From: Sphingobacteriales bacterium
GTDB lineage: Bacteria > Bacteroidota > Bacteroidia > Chitinophagales > Chitinophagaceae
NCBI GenBank assembly: GCA_023251215.1
Contig: JAHEZF010000017.1
Coordinates: 1 to 14,195, forward strand
Direction: 5' to 3'
Length of the DNA stretch: 14,195 nucleotides
The notes under the pieces were generated by a model. The model made no database searches. It had not been told where the DNA came from and saw only the letters and a program-made list of their open reading frames with translations. A program made the position numbers and the translations under genes. Shown here piece by piece: positions 6,870 through 14,195 of the stretch; the first letter of the stretch is position 1; the number at the start of each line of letters is the position of its first letter.

Positions 6870-7888
6870 ATGCCTTCTGCTTCCGGTTGTTCCATTGCCG
6901 GTATGGCTTTAAAAGCTTTGTTGACAAGATAAACACCGAGGATGGTCACCAATCCTCCAATGGCAATAAACATGGTTAACTTTTCATTGAAGATTATCCA
7001 TCCGCATAAAACCGCTACCATTGGATTGACATAAGCATAGATTGAAGCCTGCGCAGTAGGCAGGTTTTGTAAAGCATATAAATAACAGATGAATGCAATG
7101 AGAGAACCAAAGATGACGAGATAACCAATGGCTGCCCATGATTGCCAGGGTATCTCATTAAAAGCTATCGCAGTTTTTAAATGAGGAGTATTTGCAACCT
7201 GGGTAAAAACAGACAAGCTGATGCCGGAGATCAGCATTTGCAAGCCCAGACTAAAATAAGGATTGAAATAAGCCGCTTGTTTTTTTGTATAGAGTGTGCC
7301 TAAAGCCCAGGTAAAAGTTGCAGTCAGGGATAAAATAATTCCAAATCGAAAGTCGGGATTTAAAAAATCATCGAGGTGTTCATAAAAAATAATGCAAACG
7401 CCGCTAAAGCCAAGCACCAAACCCAGAATGGCTTTCAAAGGTATTTTTGATTTGGCTGATAATAATCCGATCACGACCAACCATAACGGGAAAATAGCTC
7501 CCATGATAGAACCCAAACCTGCTGAAATATATTTTACGCCCCATGTGCTGAGACCGTTGCTTAATACAAAGTTCAAAAAACTTAGAACAAGTATAGGGAT
7601 CCATTCTTTTCCTTTCGGAAGTCTTGCTCCTTTAATCAAAAAAAAGATAACATAACATATTCCCGCAATGATCTGGCGGATGCCGGTCAGTTGTAAGGCT
7701 GGGGTATATCTTACACCCTCTTTGGATGCCAGCCAGGTGGTGCCCCAGAAAAAACAAACCAATGCTAATGCAAAAATAGCTTTGGCTTTTGTTCCCTTTT
7801 TATGAATGGTCAAAGGATTGAAAACCGATAACTGTTTGATGGAATCACCGGTTTGCGATAGGGTTTTATATATATCGAAGCGGGGCAT
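6866..7888 (-). CDS. EamA/DMT family transporter
   Basis: This drug/metabolite-transporter superfamily permease has ten hydrophobic segments arranged as two EamA repeats. The first repeat starts at FALALVCFFWGTTWLASKEG and the second near GIILSLTATFTWALGTLYTK. The family exports small metabolites, amino acids or drugs; the substrate cannot be read from sequence. The ATG at 7886-7888 gives 340 aa with a 35-residue hydrophilic lead that is long for the family. A TTG at 7811-7813 (giving MTIHKKGTKAKA) would give a more usual length. The region just upstream looks repeat-derived, so the true start is uncertain. No promoter is visible in the 137 nt before it. The stop codon overlaps the stop of the convergent deacetylase-like gene. 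Confidence 0.87.
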   Translation of the reverse strand: MPRFDIYKTLSQTGDSIKQLSVFNPLTIHKKGTKAKAIFALALVCFFWGTTWLASKEGVRYTPALQLTGIRQIIAGICYVIFFLIKGARLPKGKEWIPILVLSFLNFVLSNGLSTWGVKYISAGLGSIMGAIFPLWLVVIGLLSAKSKIPLKAILGLVLGFSGVCIIFYEHLDDFLNPDFRFGIILSLTATFTWALGTLYTKKQAAYFNPYFSLGLQMLISGISLSVFTQVANTPHLKTAIAFNEIPWQSWAAIGYLVIFGSLIAFICYLYALQNLPTAQASIYAYVNPMVAVLCGWIIFNEKLTMFIAIGGLVTILGVYLVNKAFKAIPAMEQPEAEGI

Positions 7889-8025
7889 ACCCTCTAAATC
7901 TGCCTAAAGGGAGACTTTACTATGTTTAAAATTGAAGCTGGTTTATTATCATTAATACTCATCTGGTCTTATTTGAATAAGCCCCCTTTTCCCAAAGGGA
8001 TGCCTTTGGCAAGGGGGTTGGGGGT
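7889..8025. repeat. Repeat-rich spacer between purH and the EamA gene
   Basis: Two inverted repeats are visible. One pairs CCCCCTT (7982-7988) with AAGGGGG (8011-8017) and, inside it, CCAAAGG (7992-7998) with CCTTTGG (8003-8009), giving a long interrupted hairpin. The other is CTTATT..AATAAG (7968-7981). The GC-rich one starts a few nt after the purH stop on the minus strand and may act as its terminator, though no clear T-run follows. I recognise the CCCCCTTnnnnAAAGG style as a common dispersed element in Bacteroidota; that is recollection, not a search. The stretch at 7890-7915 also looks repeat-derived. No gene is visible in this spacer. Confidence 0.55.
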
Positions 8026-9585
8026 TTAATGTTTAAAATGTCTCATTCCTGTTATTACCATCGCCAGGTTGTTGGCTTTGCAATATTCAATGGAATCGTT
8101 ATCTCTTATTGATCCGCCGGGGTGAATGAAAGCAGTTATACCGGCTTCATGCCCCATCTTTACGCAATCATTAAATGGAAAGAAAGCATCACTGGCCATC
8201 ACGGCGCCATGCAGATCGAAACCAAATTGTTTTGCTTTTTCAATGGCCTGCCGCAAAGAATCTATGCGGCTGGTTTGTCCGCAACCTTTGCCAACAAGCT
8301 GTTTGTTTTTGACTAATGCAATCGCATTACTTTTTAAATGTTTGCCGATAAGATTTGCAAATTTCAGGTCTTCTTTTTCCGCAGCAGTTGTTTCTCTGCC
8401 CCCCGCTTCTTTCCATTCGGCATAATTGCCTTCATCTATACTTTGTATCAACACCCCATTCAAAAGTGATCTGTACATTTCCGACTTCTGATTTCCGGCT
8501 TCTGACTTCAACTGTAGCAGTATTCTGTTCTTTTTGGATTTTAATACGGTCAGCGCATCGTCATTATATTTTGGTGCGATCAGGACCTCAAAGAAAATTT
8601 CATTGATAGCAACCGCGGTTGCCTTATCAATAGTTCCATTGCAAATCAAGACGCCGCCAAATGCACTTTCAGGATCACCAGCCAGCGCATCTTTCCATGC
8701 GTCTGCAACGATTGGCCGTGAAGCAATGCCGCATACATTTGTATGTTTGATGATAGCAAAGACGGCCCCCTCCCGATCCCGCCTTGGCGGGACCAACAAC
8801 GAACCAGCCCCGCTTACAGAAAACTCACTTATTAGCTGCACCGCTGCATCCACATCCACCAGGTTGTTATAAGAAAGTTCTTTACCATTCAGTTGTTCAA
8901 ACAATTTATCAAGGTCTCCGAAGAAAGTTGCCTGCTGATGCGGATTTTCGCCATAGCGTAATATTTTTTCTTCTTTATTAAAAGGGGTTGTTATAGAAAG
9001 CTGGTGAAAATAATTTGAGATAGCCGTATCATAAGCCGTACATACATCAAATGCTTTTATCGCAAACATTCTTCTTTGTTCCAGGCTGGTTTCGCCTTTT
9101 TGCTCCCGCAAAATATTTTCAAGTAATGAATAATCTTTCTTGTTGGCAATTACTACCACATCATTGTGGTTTTTTGCTGCGCCACGTATCATTGATGGCC
9201 CACCGATGTCAATTTTCTCGATGATCTTTTTCTCATCCGTAGTTGAAACAACAGTTTCTTCAAATGGATACAGGTCAACAATCACCAGGTCTATCTCAGG
9301 AATATTGTATTGCTTCATTTCCTGTACATGAGTTGCATCATCTCTTTTTCCTAAAATACCGCCGAAAACTGAAGGATGCAAAGTCTTTACCCTCCCGCCA
9401 AGAATTGACGGATAGCTTGTAAGATTTTCAACAGGAATAACTTTTATTCCAAGCTTTTCAATAAAACTTTGTGTGCCGCCGGTTGAATAAACGGTGACTC
9501 CGAGTTCTGATAACAACTTCACAAGGGGTTCAAGACCATCCTTGTAAAAAACAGAAATAAGGGCAGACTGAATTTTTTTGTTCAT
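8026..9585 (-). CDS. purH: Bifunctional AICAR formyltransferase / IMP cyclohydrolase (PurH)
   Basis: PurH catalyses the last two steps of IMP synthesis in the cytoplasm. The 519-aa protein has the MGS-like IMP cyclohydrolase domain at about residues 1-125 (YSTGGTQSFIEKLG, then GGRVKTLHPSVFGGIL). The AICARFT domain follows, with the catalytic Lys-His pair at 280-281 (IIKHTNVCG) and the C-terminal GAVMASDAFFPFND and FIHPGGSIRD motifs. The start is the ATG at 9583-9585 (MNKKIQSALISVFYKDG). A frame open upstream to 9639 reads through a palindrome and is not conserved-looking. Two segments look inserted: residues about 256-275 (containing VPPRRDREGA, a GC-rich palindrome) between ISEF and FAIIKH, and a heptad-repeat-encoded linker (KSEAGNQKSEM) before YRSLLNGVL. 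Frame and all key motifs are intact, so it is probably functional. Confidence 0.95.
   Translation of the reverse strand: MNKKIQSALISVFYKDGLEPLVKLLSELGVTVYSTGGTQSFIEKLGIKVIPVENLTSYPSILGGRVKTLHPSVFGGILGKRDDATHVQEMKQYNIPEIDLVIVDLYPFEETVVSTTDEKKIIEKIDIGGPSMIRGAAKNHNDVVVIANKKDYSLLENILREQKGETSLEQRRMFAIKAFDVCTAYDTAISNYFHQLSITTPFNKEEKILRYGENPHQQATFFGDLDKLFEQLNGKELSYNNLVDVDAAVQLISEFSVSGAGSLLVPPRRDREGAVFAIIKHTNVCGIASRPIVADAWKDALAGDPESAFGGVLICNGTIDKATAVAINEIFFEVLIAPKYNDDALTVLKSKKNRILLQLKSEAGNQKSEMYRSLLNGVLIQSIDEGNYAEWKEAGGRETTAAEKEDLKFANLIGKHLKSNAIALVKNKQLVGKGCGQTSRIDSLRQAIEKAKQFGFDLHGAVMASDAFFPFNDCVKMGHEAGITAFIHPGGSIRDNDSIEYCKANNLAMVITGMRHFKH
8479..8506. repeat. Heptad tandem repeat inside purH
   Basis: Four 7-bp units follow each other: TTCCGAC, TTCTGAT, TTCCGGC, TTCTGAC, and then a decayed fifth unit (TTCAACT). 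On the coding strand they encode the polar linker KSEAGNQKSE between the conserved LKSKKNRILL and YRSLLNGVL segments of PurH. Seven-base units can change copy number only in threes without breaking frame. Confidence 0.65.
8761..8820. repeat. In-frame palindromic insertion in purH
   Basis: The 60 bases encode about 20 residues (256-275) that fall between two PurH segments that normally lie only a few residues apart. They contain a GC-rich inverted repeat, TCCCGCC (8777-8783) and GGCGGGA (8786-8792). This is nearly identical in core to the hairpin at 2280-2302. Encoded residues include VPPRRDREGA. It looks like a mobile palindromic element accepted in frame on a protein surface loop. Insertion is judged from remembered PurH sequences, not an alignment. 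Confidence 0.65.
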
Positions 9586-9603
9586 AATATCGGAGTTGAA
9601 TAG

Positions 9604-9637
9604 GCGTGCCACCCCGATAGCTATCGGGGTGGCACGC
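9604..9637. repeat. 34-bp perfect palindrome in the purH leader
   Basis: The sequence is self-complementary over all 34 positions, centred between 9620 and 9621, and contains the core CCCGATAGCTATCGGG also found in gldD. In RNA it would form a near-perfect 15-16 bp stem beginning about 8 nt after the predicted purH start of transcription. No T-run follows in the purH direction, so it is unlikely to be a terminator there. It may shield the 5' end of the mRNA or be a passenger repeat. Confidence 0.8.
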
Positions 9638-9650
9638 ATCTTCGGAAAAA

Positions 9651-9681
9651 CAAAGATAAGTTACCGCAGGTTCATCACAAA
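9651..9681 (-). promoter_or_regulatory. Bacteroidota-type promoter for purH
   Basis: Read on the minus strand: TTTG (9681-9678), a 19-nt spacer, then TATCTTTG (9658-9651), a full match to TTTG-N19-TAnnTTTG. The predicted start of transcription is near 9645, leaving a leader of about 60 nt that holds the 34-bp palindrome. The -33 box lies inside the last codons of comEC and the -7 box lies in the 3' boundary immediately after its stop. Confidence 0.75.
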
Positions 9682-11754
9682 AGCGCCTTTTTCATTTACA
9701 TCATGATAGGGGATATGCAGCGAGTTGCAATCTTTTTTCCAGTAAACTGCTTTCCATGCAGGCACCGAACCATCAACAATTACTTGTTTAATAGTAAAAA
9801 CATTTGCCAGCCTGCTTATATAGATCTTTGGATTGTTAGTGATCACCAGCAGGTCAATAACCGGTTTACTGCTCTGTTTTGCAAACGCAACGGGTTGATT
9901 CAACAATAAAATATGTTTACCACTGCACTGCATGTGGTTTCCATCTATATACAAACCGCTTATGCTGTCAGCCGGCGCTACCCTGTATAATATCCGGGAA
10001 GGTTTGAGATGAAAGTTCCGGGCAAAAGCATCTTCCAGCAGGCCGGGATCACCGGCAAAGAAATATTTTCTTCCGTCAAGGAAATCAATAGCGGTTTTTT
10101 GAGGTACATTATACACAATGATCTTTTGCTGGCGACCGGTTTGTATCAATGACAATGTTCGCAATGAAGCAAAACCCAACAATGCAATTAATCCAAGCTT
10201 CAATCCCGTTTTTGATTTCTCCATCAGCCAGAAACTGAGCCCGGTTACAAAGACGATTAATAAAATGGTTTGTACAATACTTACCTGCAAACCATCCCAC
10301 AGAGAAAAAGGCAGAGCTTCAATTTTTTCAATGTAGGTGTTCATCAGCCAGATGAGTCCCGACAACAATTTGCCAACAAGTAACGCAACCAGCGGAATGA
10401 ATGATACAGTACAAAGCAGGATCTCTCCCAATACAATAATGCTGGATAAAGGCACGGCCACAAAATTTGTCAGCAGAAAATAATTGGGGAACTGATGGAA
10501 ATGATAGATGCATAATGGCACTGTCAGTATTTGTGCAGCAATGGTAACAGCGTTCAGTTTCCATATAAAATCAAGCGGTTTGTTTTTAATATAAAACCAG
10601 TTATAAATGGGCCGCATAAAAATGATAATGCTCAGTACCGCTGCATACGATAACTGAAAACCTACATCCCAGAGCCAATAAGGGTTATAACAAAGCAACA
10701 GAAAAGCAGACAAAGCCATTGTGTTATAAATGGAAGTTTTCTTTGTCAGGTTTTCGCCAAGAACAATGCAGGTAAACATTAAGGCTGATCTCAGCACAGA
10801 CGGTTGTGCACCGGCCAACAAACTGAATAGCCATAATCCGGCTATGATAAAAACGGGACGGAGCCATTTTATTTTCTTTCTTTTTTGCAGCGGTCTGAAT
10901 ACTTGTACCAGCAACCAGTAAATTAATCCAAGATGCAATCCGGAAATGGCAATGATATGCACTACACCGGTATTGGTATAGGATTGAACGAGAGTCTGGT
11001 CAAGATCATCTTTATATCCGATCAGTAATGCTTCGGCTAGGCCAAGCTCCTTTTCTCCTTTTATATTTTTTCTTAAAATGGTTAAAACTTTTTCACGGGT
11101 ATTGTATAAAAACCTGTCCAGCCTTTTTTCTTTTTTGCCGGGCAATACCACAAACTCTTCAGGCTTGAGATAAACCTGGTGCGTAATCCCATGGAAAAGC
11201 GAATATCTTTTATAATCAAACCCGCCAGGGTTACCTGAATTTTTTATTTCCTGTAATGATTTTTTAAAAATAACCTTTGATCCGTAACCAAGTTGGGTGA
11301 GTGAGGAATCATTTTTAAAATAAAGAATGATTTTTCCCCGAACAGGAATCGGTTTTTCATTGTCAATTAAATAAGACACAGTGGCATTGGCCTTGACAGA
11401 TTTTGTTTTTTCAACAGGTGGTTCATCCAGCGTAACAACAAGGGAATATTCTTTTTTATAATAATTACCCAGCCAGTTTTTATCATGGCGGATATCCTGA
11501 TACCATGTCAATAATGCACCGGTGGAAACAAAAAGAATACTGACCGCAATCCCATTCAGAAAATTTAATCTGTACCGGTTGAAGAAAGGAATAAAAAAGA
11601 AGCAGAGAACAGTTATAATGCCAATCACCAACATGGTCCACCAAACTGTTTTACTGATCTGCAAATGCCACTGTACAACAATGCCGGCTATCATGGAAAT
11701 TAATAGCCGGATAAAAGGAGCTTTTTTCCAAAAATGAACTCCATAGGAAAGCAT
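9661..11754 (-). CDS. comEC: ComEC/Rec2 family DNA-uptake channel protein
   Basis: ComEC forms the inner-membrane channel that imports single-stranded DNA during natural transformation. The 697-aa product has N-terminal membrane segments, then a DUF4131-like soluble region (about residues 85-220, including YSLVVTLDEPP and NPGGFDYKRYSLFHGI). The Competence domain carries the hallmark HIIAISGLHLGL (His274 in SGLHL) and GAQPSVLRSALMF, with several further membrane segments. The C-terminal part (from IIVYNVPQKTAIDF) sits where many ComEC proteins have a metallo-beta-lactamase-like domain, but I see no HxHxDH motif, so that domain is degenerate or absent. The ATG at 11752-11754 (MLSYGVHFWKK) is preferred to an upstream in-frame TTG at 11779-11781. 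The purH promoter overlaps the 3' end. Confidence 0.9.
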   Translation of the reverse strand: MLSYGVHFWKKAPFIRLLISMIAGIVVQWHLQISKTVWWTMLVIGIITVLCFFFIPFFNRYRLNFLNGIAVSILFVSTGALLTWYQDIRHDKNWLGNYYKKEYSLVVTLDEPPVEKTKSVKANATVSYLIDNEKPIPVRGKIILYFKNDSSLTQLGYGSKVIFKKSLQEIKNSGNPGGFDYKRYSLFHGITHQVYLKPEEFVVLPGKKEKRLDRFLYNTREKVLTILRKNIKGEKELGLAEALLIGYKDDLDQTLVQSYTNTGVVHIIAISGLHLGLIYWLLVQVFRPLQKRKKIKWLRPVFIIAGLWLFSLLAGAQPSVLRSALMFTCIVLGENLTKKTSIYNTMALSAFLLLCYNPYWLWDVGFQLSYAAVLSIIIFMRPIYNWFYIKNKPLDFIWKLNAVTIAAQILTVPLCIYHFHQFPNYFLLTNFVAVPLSSIIVLGEILLCTVSFIPLVALLVGKLLSGLIWLMNTYIEKIEALPFSLWDGLQVSIVQTILLIVFVTGLSFWLMEKSKTGLKLGLIALLGFASLRTLSLIQTGRQQKIIVYNVPQKTAIDFLDGRKYFFAGDPGLLEDAFARNFHLKPSRILYRVAPADSISGLYIDGNHMQCSGKHILLLNQPVAFAKQSSKPVIDLLVITNNPKIYISRLANVFTIKQVIVDGSVPAWKAVYWKKDCNSLHIPYHDVNEKGAFVMNLR

Positions 11755-11848
11755 AGTGAAAGTTACGTTGTATTTCCTCAAAACCCAATACTGCTTAACG
11801 AAATTTTATTTTTGTGTAATGTGTTTCATGAGAATGACCCGCTGGTTG

Positions 11849-11856
11849 TATCTTTA
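11849..11856 (+). promoter_or_regulatory. Weak candidate -7 box for the propeller-phosphoesterase gene
   Basis: TATCTTTA matches seven of eight positions of TAnnTTTG and lies 17 nt upstream of the ATG at 11874. A TTTC rather than TTTG occurs near the expected -33 position. A second exact match, TATTTTTG (11807-11814), lacks an upstream TTG at suitable distance. The 119-nt comEC-11874 spacer holds no other recognisable signal. Confidence 0.35.
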
Positions 11857-11873
11857 ATGATCAATTATCAATT

Positions 11874-14195
11874 ATGAGAAAATATTTGGTTTTTATTGTT
11901 TTATGTAAAGTTTCTGTTGTAAGCATAGCTCAAACAATAGAACAACTTGAATCAAAGAGAGTGAATCTTTCCAATGGCTGGAGCCTGACCCCGGTCGGAA
12001 AAAGTTTGCCATTAGGAGACCTGCCTCTGAACATGGCAGTATCTCCATCCAAAAAATTAATTGCGGGTACCAATAACGGGCAAAGTGTTCAATCCATTCA
12101 GCTGATCGATGTTAGGAATGGAAAAATCATTGATAATGTAATAACTCCTAAATCATGGTATGGACTAAAATTCAGCGGCGATGAAAAATATTTATATGCT
12201 TCCGGCGGAAATGACAACTGGATTCTGCAATATGCAGTAACGGGTAAAAAATTACTGTTAAAGGACAGCATCCGGCTCGGCCAGAAGTGGCCCGAAAAAA
12301 TTTCTCCTGCGGGAATTGATATAGATGATGCAAAACATTTGCTGTATGTGGTTACCAAAGAAAACAATTCGCTGTACATTATTGATCTTGTTACAAAAAT
12401 GTTCAGGCAGTTTGATTTGCCGGCCGAAGCTTATACCTGCCTGCTTTCGCCGGACAAAAAAAATCTTTATATCAGTTGCTGGGGTTGCGATAAAGTATTG
12501 GTATTTGACATAGAAGCCGAAAAGATCATTCATGAAATTGCAACAGGAGATAACCCCAACGAACTATGCCTGACACAAAAAGGCAACTATCTTTTTGTAG
12601 CCAATGGCAACGATAATTCTGTTTCGGTGATTAATATAAAGGAGAAGAAGGTAATAGAAACATTGAGTGCTTCACTGTATCCTGCTGCGCCCAGTGGCTC
12701 CACTTCAAACGGCCTTGCCTTAAGTACAGATGAAAAAACTTTGTATATCGCCAATGCTGATAATAATTGTCTGGCGGTATTTGATGTAAGCAAACCGGGT
12801 TACAGCAAGAGCAAAGGATTTATCCCGACAGGATGGTATCCTACCAATGTAAAAGTTGTCGGTTCAAAAATTTTTGTAACCAATGGCAAAGGCTTTTCTT
12901 CGCAGGCTAATCCTTACGGCCCCAACCCAATGCGCAGAAGAGAAGAAGTGATCTACCAGGGCGGAGATAAAAATAAACCGATTGATGTGCAGTATATCGC
13001 GGGTTTGTTTAAAGGAACGATGAGCATTATTGACGTACCTGCCGCAAAGCAATTAAGTATGTATTCGCAATTGGTCTATCGCAACACACCGTACAACAAA
13101 GAAAAAGAAATGATGGGCAATGGCGAAGCAGGGAATCCCATCCCGATGAAAGTGGGGGATCCTTCACCTATCAAATATGTTTTTTACATTATTAAAGAAA
13201 ACCGTACATACGACCAGGTACTGGGGGATTTGAAAGAAGGTAACGGCGATCCGTCGTTGGTTTTATTTGGTGAAAAAATAACACCCAACCTGCACAAGCT
13301 GGTCAAAGAATTTGTTTTACTCGATAACTTTTATGCAGATGGAGAAGTAAGCGCAGATGGGCACAACTGGAGCATGGGTGCTTATGCCACAGATTACCTG
13401 GAGAAAACATGGCCCACCAATTACGGCAGTCGTGGCGGCAGTTATGATGCCGAGGGCATCCGGCCAATAGCCAACAATAAACTGTTCATCTGGGATCGGT
13501 GCAAACAAAAAAATATTTCTTACCGCACTTACGGGGAGTTTACCGATGCAAAAAGAACCGGCATTAAGTCATTGGAAGATCATTTTTCTACTTCTTATAC
13601 CGGCTGGGACATGGCAGTTAGAGACACTACCCGTTTTTATCAATGGAAAAAAGAATTTGATTCATTACTAACTATTCATGCGGTGCCGCAATTCAATACG
13701 CTTCGTTTTGGAAACGATCATACAGAAGGATTGCGAAAAGAAAAACCAACGCCGTTTGCTCATGTAGCCGACAATGATCTTGCGGTAGGTTTATTTATTG
13801 AATACCTGAGCAAAAGTGCGATATGGAAAGAAAGTGCTGTCTTCATTCTTGAAGATGATGCACAGAATGGCCCTGACCATGTGGATGCACACCGCACCAC
13901 CGCATATGTAGCGGGAGGATTTGTAAAAAGAGGTTTTGTAGATCATACCATGTATTCCACTTCATCCATGTTACGCACAATGGAGTTGATCCTCGGCCTT
14001 CCGCCGATGACACAGTATGATGCAGCGGCTGAACCCATGTGGAGGTGCTTTACTTCAACCCCCAATCTTATTCCTTTTACATCTGTTCCTTCCAATATTG
14101 ATCTTAACCTGAAAAATATGGCGACGAATGAATGGCAGCGCCGCTCGGAAAAATTTGACCTGACAAAAGAAGATGCGATACCGGATATGGAATTC
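11874..14195 (+). CDS. Secreted YncE-like beta-propeller / phosphoesterase fusion (3' end outside window)
   Basis: The frame is open from the ATG to the last base (774 codons), so only the C terminus is missing. A Sec signal peptide covers about residues 1-20 (ending VSIAQ), placing the protein outside the cytoplasm. Residues about 40-400 form a YVTN/YncE-type propeller with repeated blade ends such as LYVVTKENNSLYIIDL, LYISCWGCDKVLVFDI, LFVANGNDNSVSVINI and LYIANADNNCLAVFDV. A phosphoesterase domain (PF04185-like, alkaline-phosphatase fold) follows. It has KENRTYDQVLGD (E442-D447), NFYADGEVSADGHNW (D495, H497) and EDDAQNGPDHVDAHRT (E660-T675), which hold likely metal and catalytic residues. 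The combination matches proteins annotated as bifunctional YncE / alkaline phosphatase family. The substrate is unknown. Without the C terminus I cannot tell whether it carries a type IX sorting domain. Confidence 0.88.
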   Translation, partial: MRKYLVFIVLCKVSVVSIAQTIEQLESKRVNLSNGWSLTPVGKSLPLGDLPLNMAVSPSKKLIAGTNNGQSVQSIQLIDVRNGKIIDNVITPKSWYGLKFSGDEKYLYASGGNDNWILQYAVTGKKLLLKDSIRLGQKWPEKISPAGIDIDDAKHLLYVVTKENNSLYIIDLVTKMFRQFDLPAEAYTCLLSPDKKNLYISCWGCDKVLVFDIEAEKIIHEIATGDNPNELCLTQKGNYLFVANGNDNSVSVINIKEKKVIETLSASLYPAAPSGSTSNGLALSTDEKTLYIANADNNCLAVFDVSKPGYSKSKGFIPTGWYPTNVKVVGSKIFVTNGKGFSSQANPYGPNPMRRREEVIYQGGDKNKPIDVQYIAGLFKGTMSIIDVPAAKQLSMYSQLVYRNTPYNKEKEMMGNGEAGNPIPMKVGDPSPIKYVFYIIKENRTYDQVLGDLKEGNGDPSLVLFGEKITPNLHKLVKEFVLLDNFYADGEVSADGHNWSMGAYATDYLEKTWPTNYGSRGGSYDAEGIRPIANNKLFIWDRCKQKNISYRTYGEFTDAKRTGIKSLEDHFSTSYTGWDMAVRDTTRFYQWKKEFDSLLTIHAVPQFNTLRFGNDHTEGLRKEKPTPFAHVADNDLAVGLFIEYLSKSAIWKESAVFILEDDAQNGPDHVDAHRTTAYVAGGFVKRGFVDHTMYSTSSMLRTMELILGLPPMTQYDAAAEPMWRCFTSTPNLIPFTSVPSNIDLNLKNMATNEWQRRSEKFDLTKEDAIPDMEF

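Noticed and set aside
7889-8025. CRISPR or insertion-sequence remnant in the purH-EamA spacer
   Set aside because: Only inverted repeats are present; there are no regularly spaced direct repeats and no transposase fragment.
8122-8981. Several open frames of 64-112 codons on the + strand opposite purH
   Set aside because: They lie entirely within a well-supported purH gene, have no family-like sequence, and overlap each other in different frames.
9586-9639. N-terminal extension of PurH by 18 residues (through PIAIGVARLFNSD)
   Set aside because: It is encoded by the palindromic leader and a spacer and lies largely in predicted untranslated RNA. MNKKIQSALISVFYKDG at 9585 is the typical PurH start.
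11755-11781. TTG start for comEC giving nine extra residues
   Set aside because: The ATG at 11754 gives a normal short lead before the first membrane segment; nothing supports the TTG.
14190-14195. EcoRI site GAATTC at the exact end, as a cloning boundary
   Set aside because: Other GAATTC sites occur inside the window (for example near 1251 and 5944), and nothing else suggests a clone junction or vector sequence.

Overview
The window looks like chromosomal DNA from a Bacteroidota bacterium, most likely family Chitinophagaceae or a close relative. Three things support this. It carries the gliding-motility genes gldE and gldD directly downstream of ssb. It has promoters of the Bacteroidota type (TTTG, about 19 nt, TAnnTTTG). 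It contains short palindromic and heptad repeats of a kind I associate with these genomes. The family-level placement is inference from protein style, not from a database comparison. I see no tRNA, rRNA, CRISPR array, insertion sequence, prophage or defence locus, and no gene-free stretch longer than about 140 bases.

Layout: positions 1-180 hold the 3' end of ssb. gldE and gldD follow on the + strand (275-2274) and form a conserved gliding / type IX secretion-associated block. A strong hairpin then separates them from two minus-strand genes: a lysine-rich single-TM protein of unknown function (2327-2734) and a DUF2306 membrane protein (2780-3454). A divergent promoter, apparently giving a leaderless mRNA, drives a + strand operon at 3556-6869. 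That operon encodes a cysteine-rich DUF3109 protein, a LutB-type Fe-S protein (GTGA overlap with the gene before it) and a polysaccharide-deacetylase-like protein. It overlaps tail-to-tail by 4 bp with a minus-strand EamA transporter gene (6866-7888). Further minus-strand genes are purH (8026-9585) and comEC (9661-11754). A divergent + strand gene (11874 to the window end) encodes a secreted YncE-like beta-propeller fused to a phosphoesterase domain; it lacks only its 3' end.

Most genes are ordinary household or envelope genes, and I found no convincing new multi-gene system. The most unusual signal is repeat colonisation of genes. The 18-bp palindrome TCCCGATAGCTATCGGGA lies in frame inside the gldD lipoprotein signal peptide. 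Its core (CCCGATAGCTATCGGG) recurs inside a 34-bp perfect palindrome in the purH leader. purH also carries an in-frame GC-rich palindromic insertion, a heptad-repeat-encoded linker, and a long inverted-repeat element directly after its stop codon. Four distinct repeat elements therefore sit in or around one essential metabolic gene.
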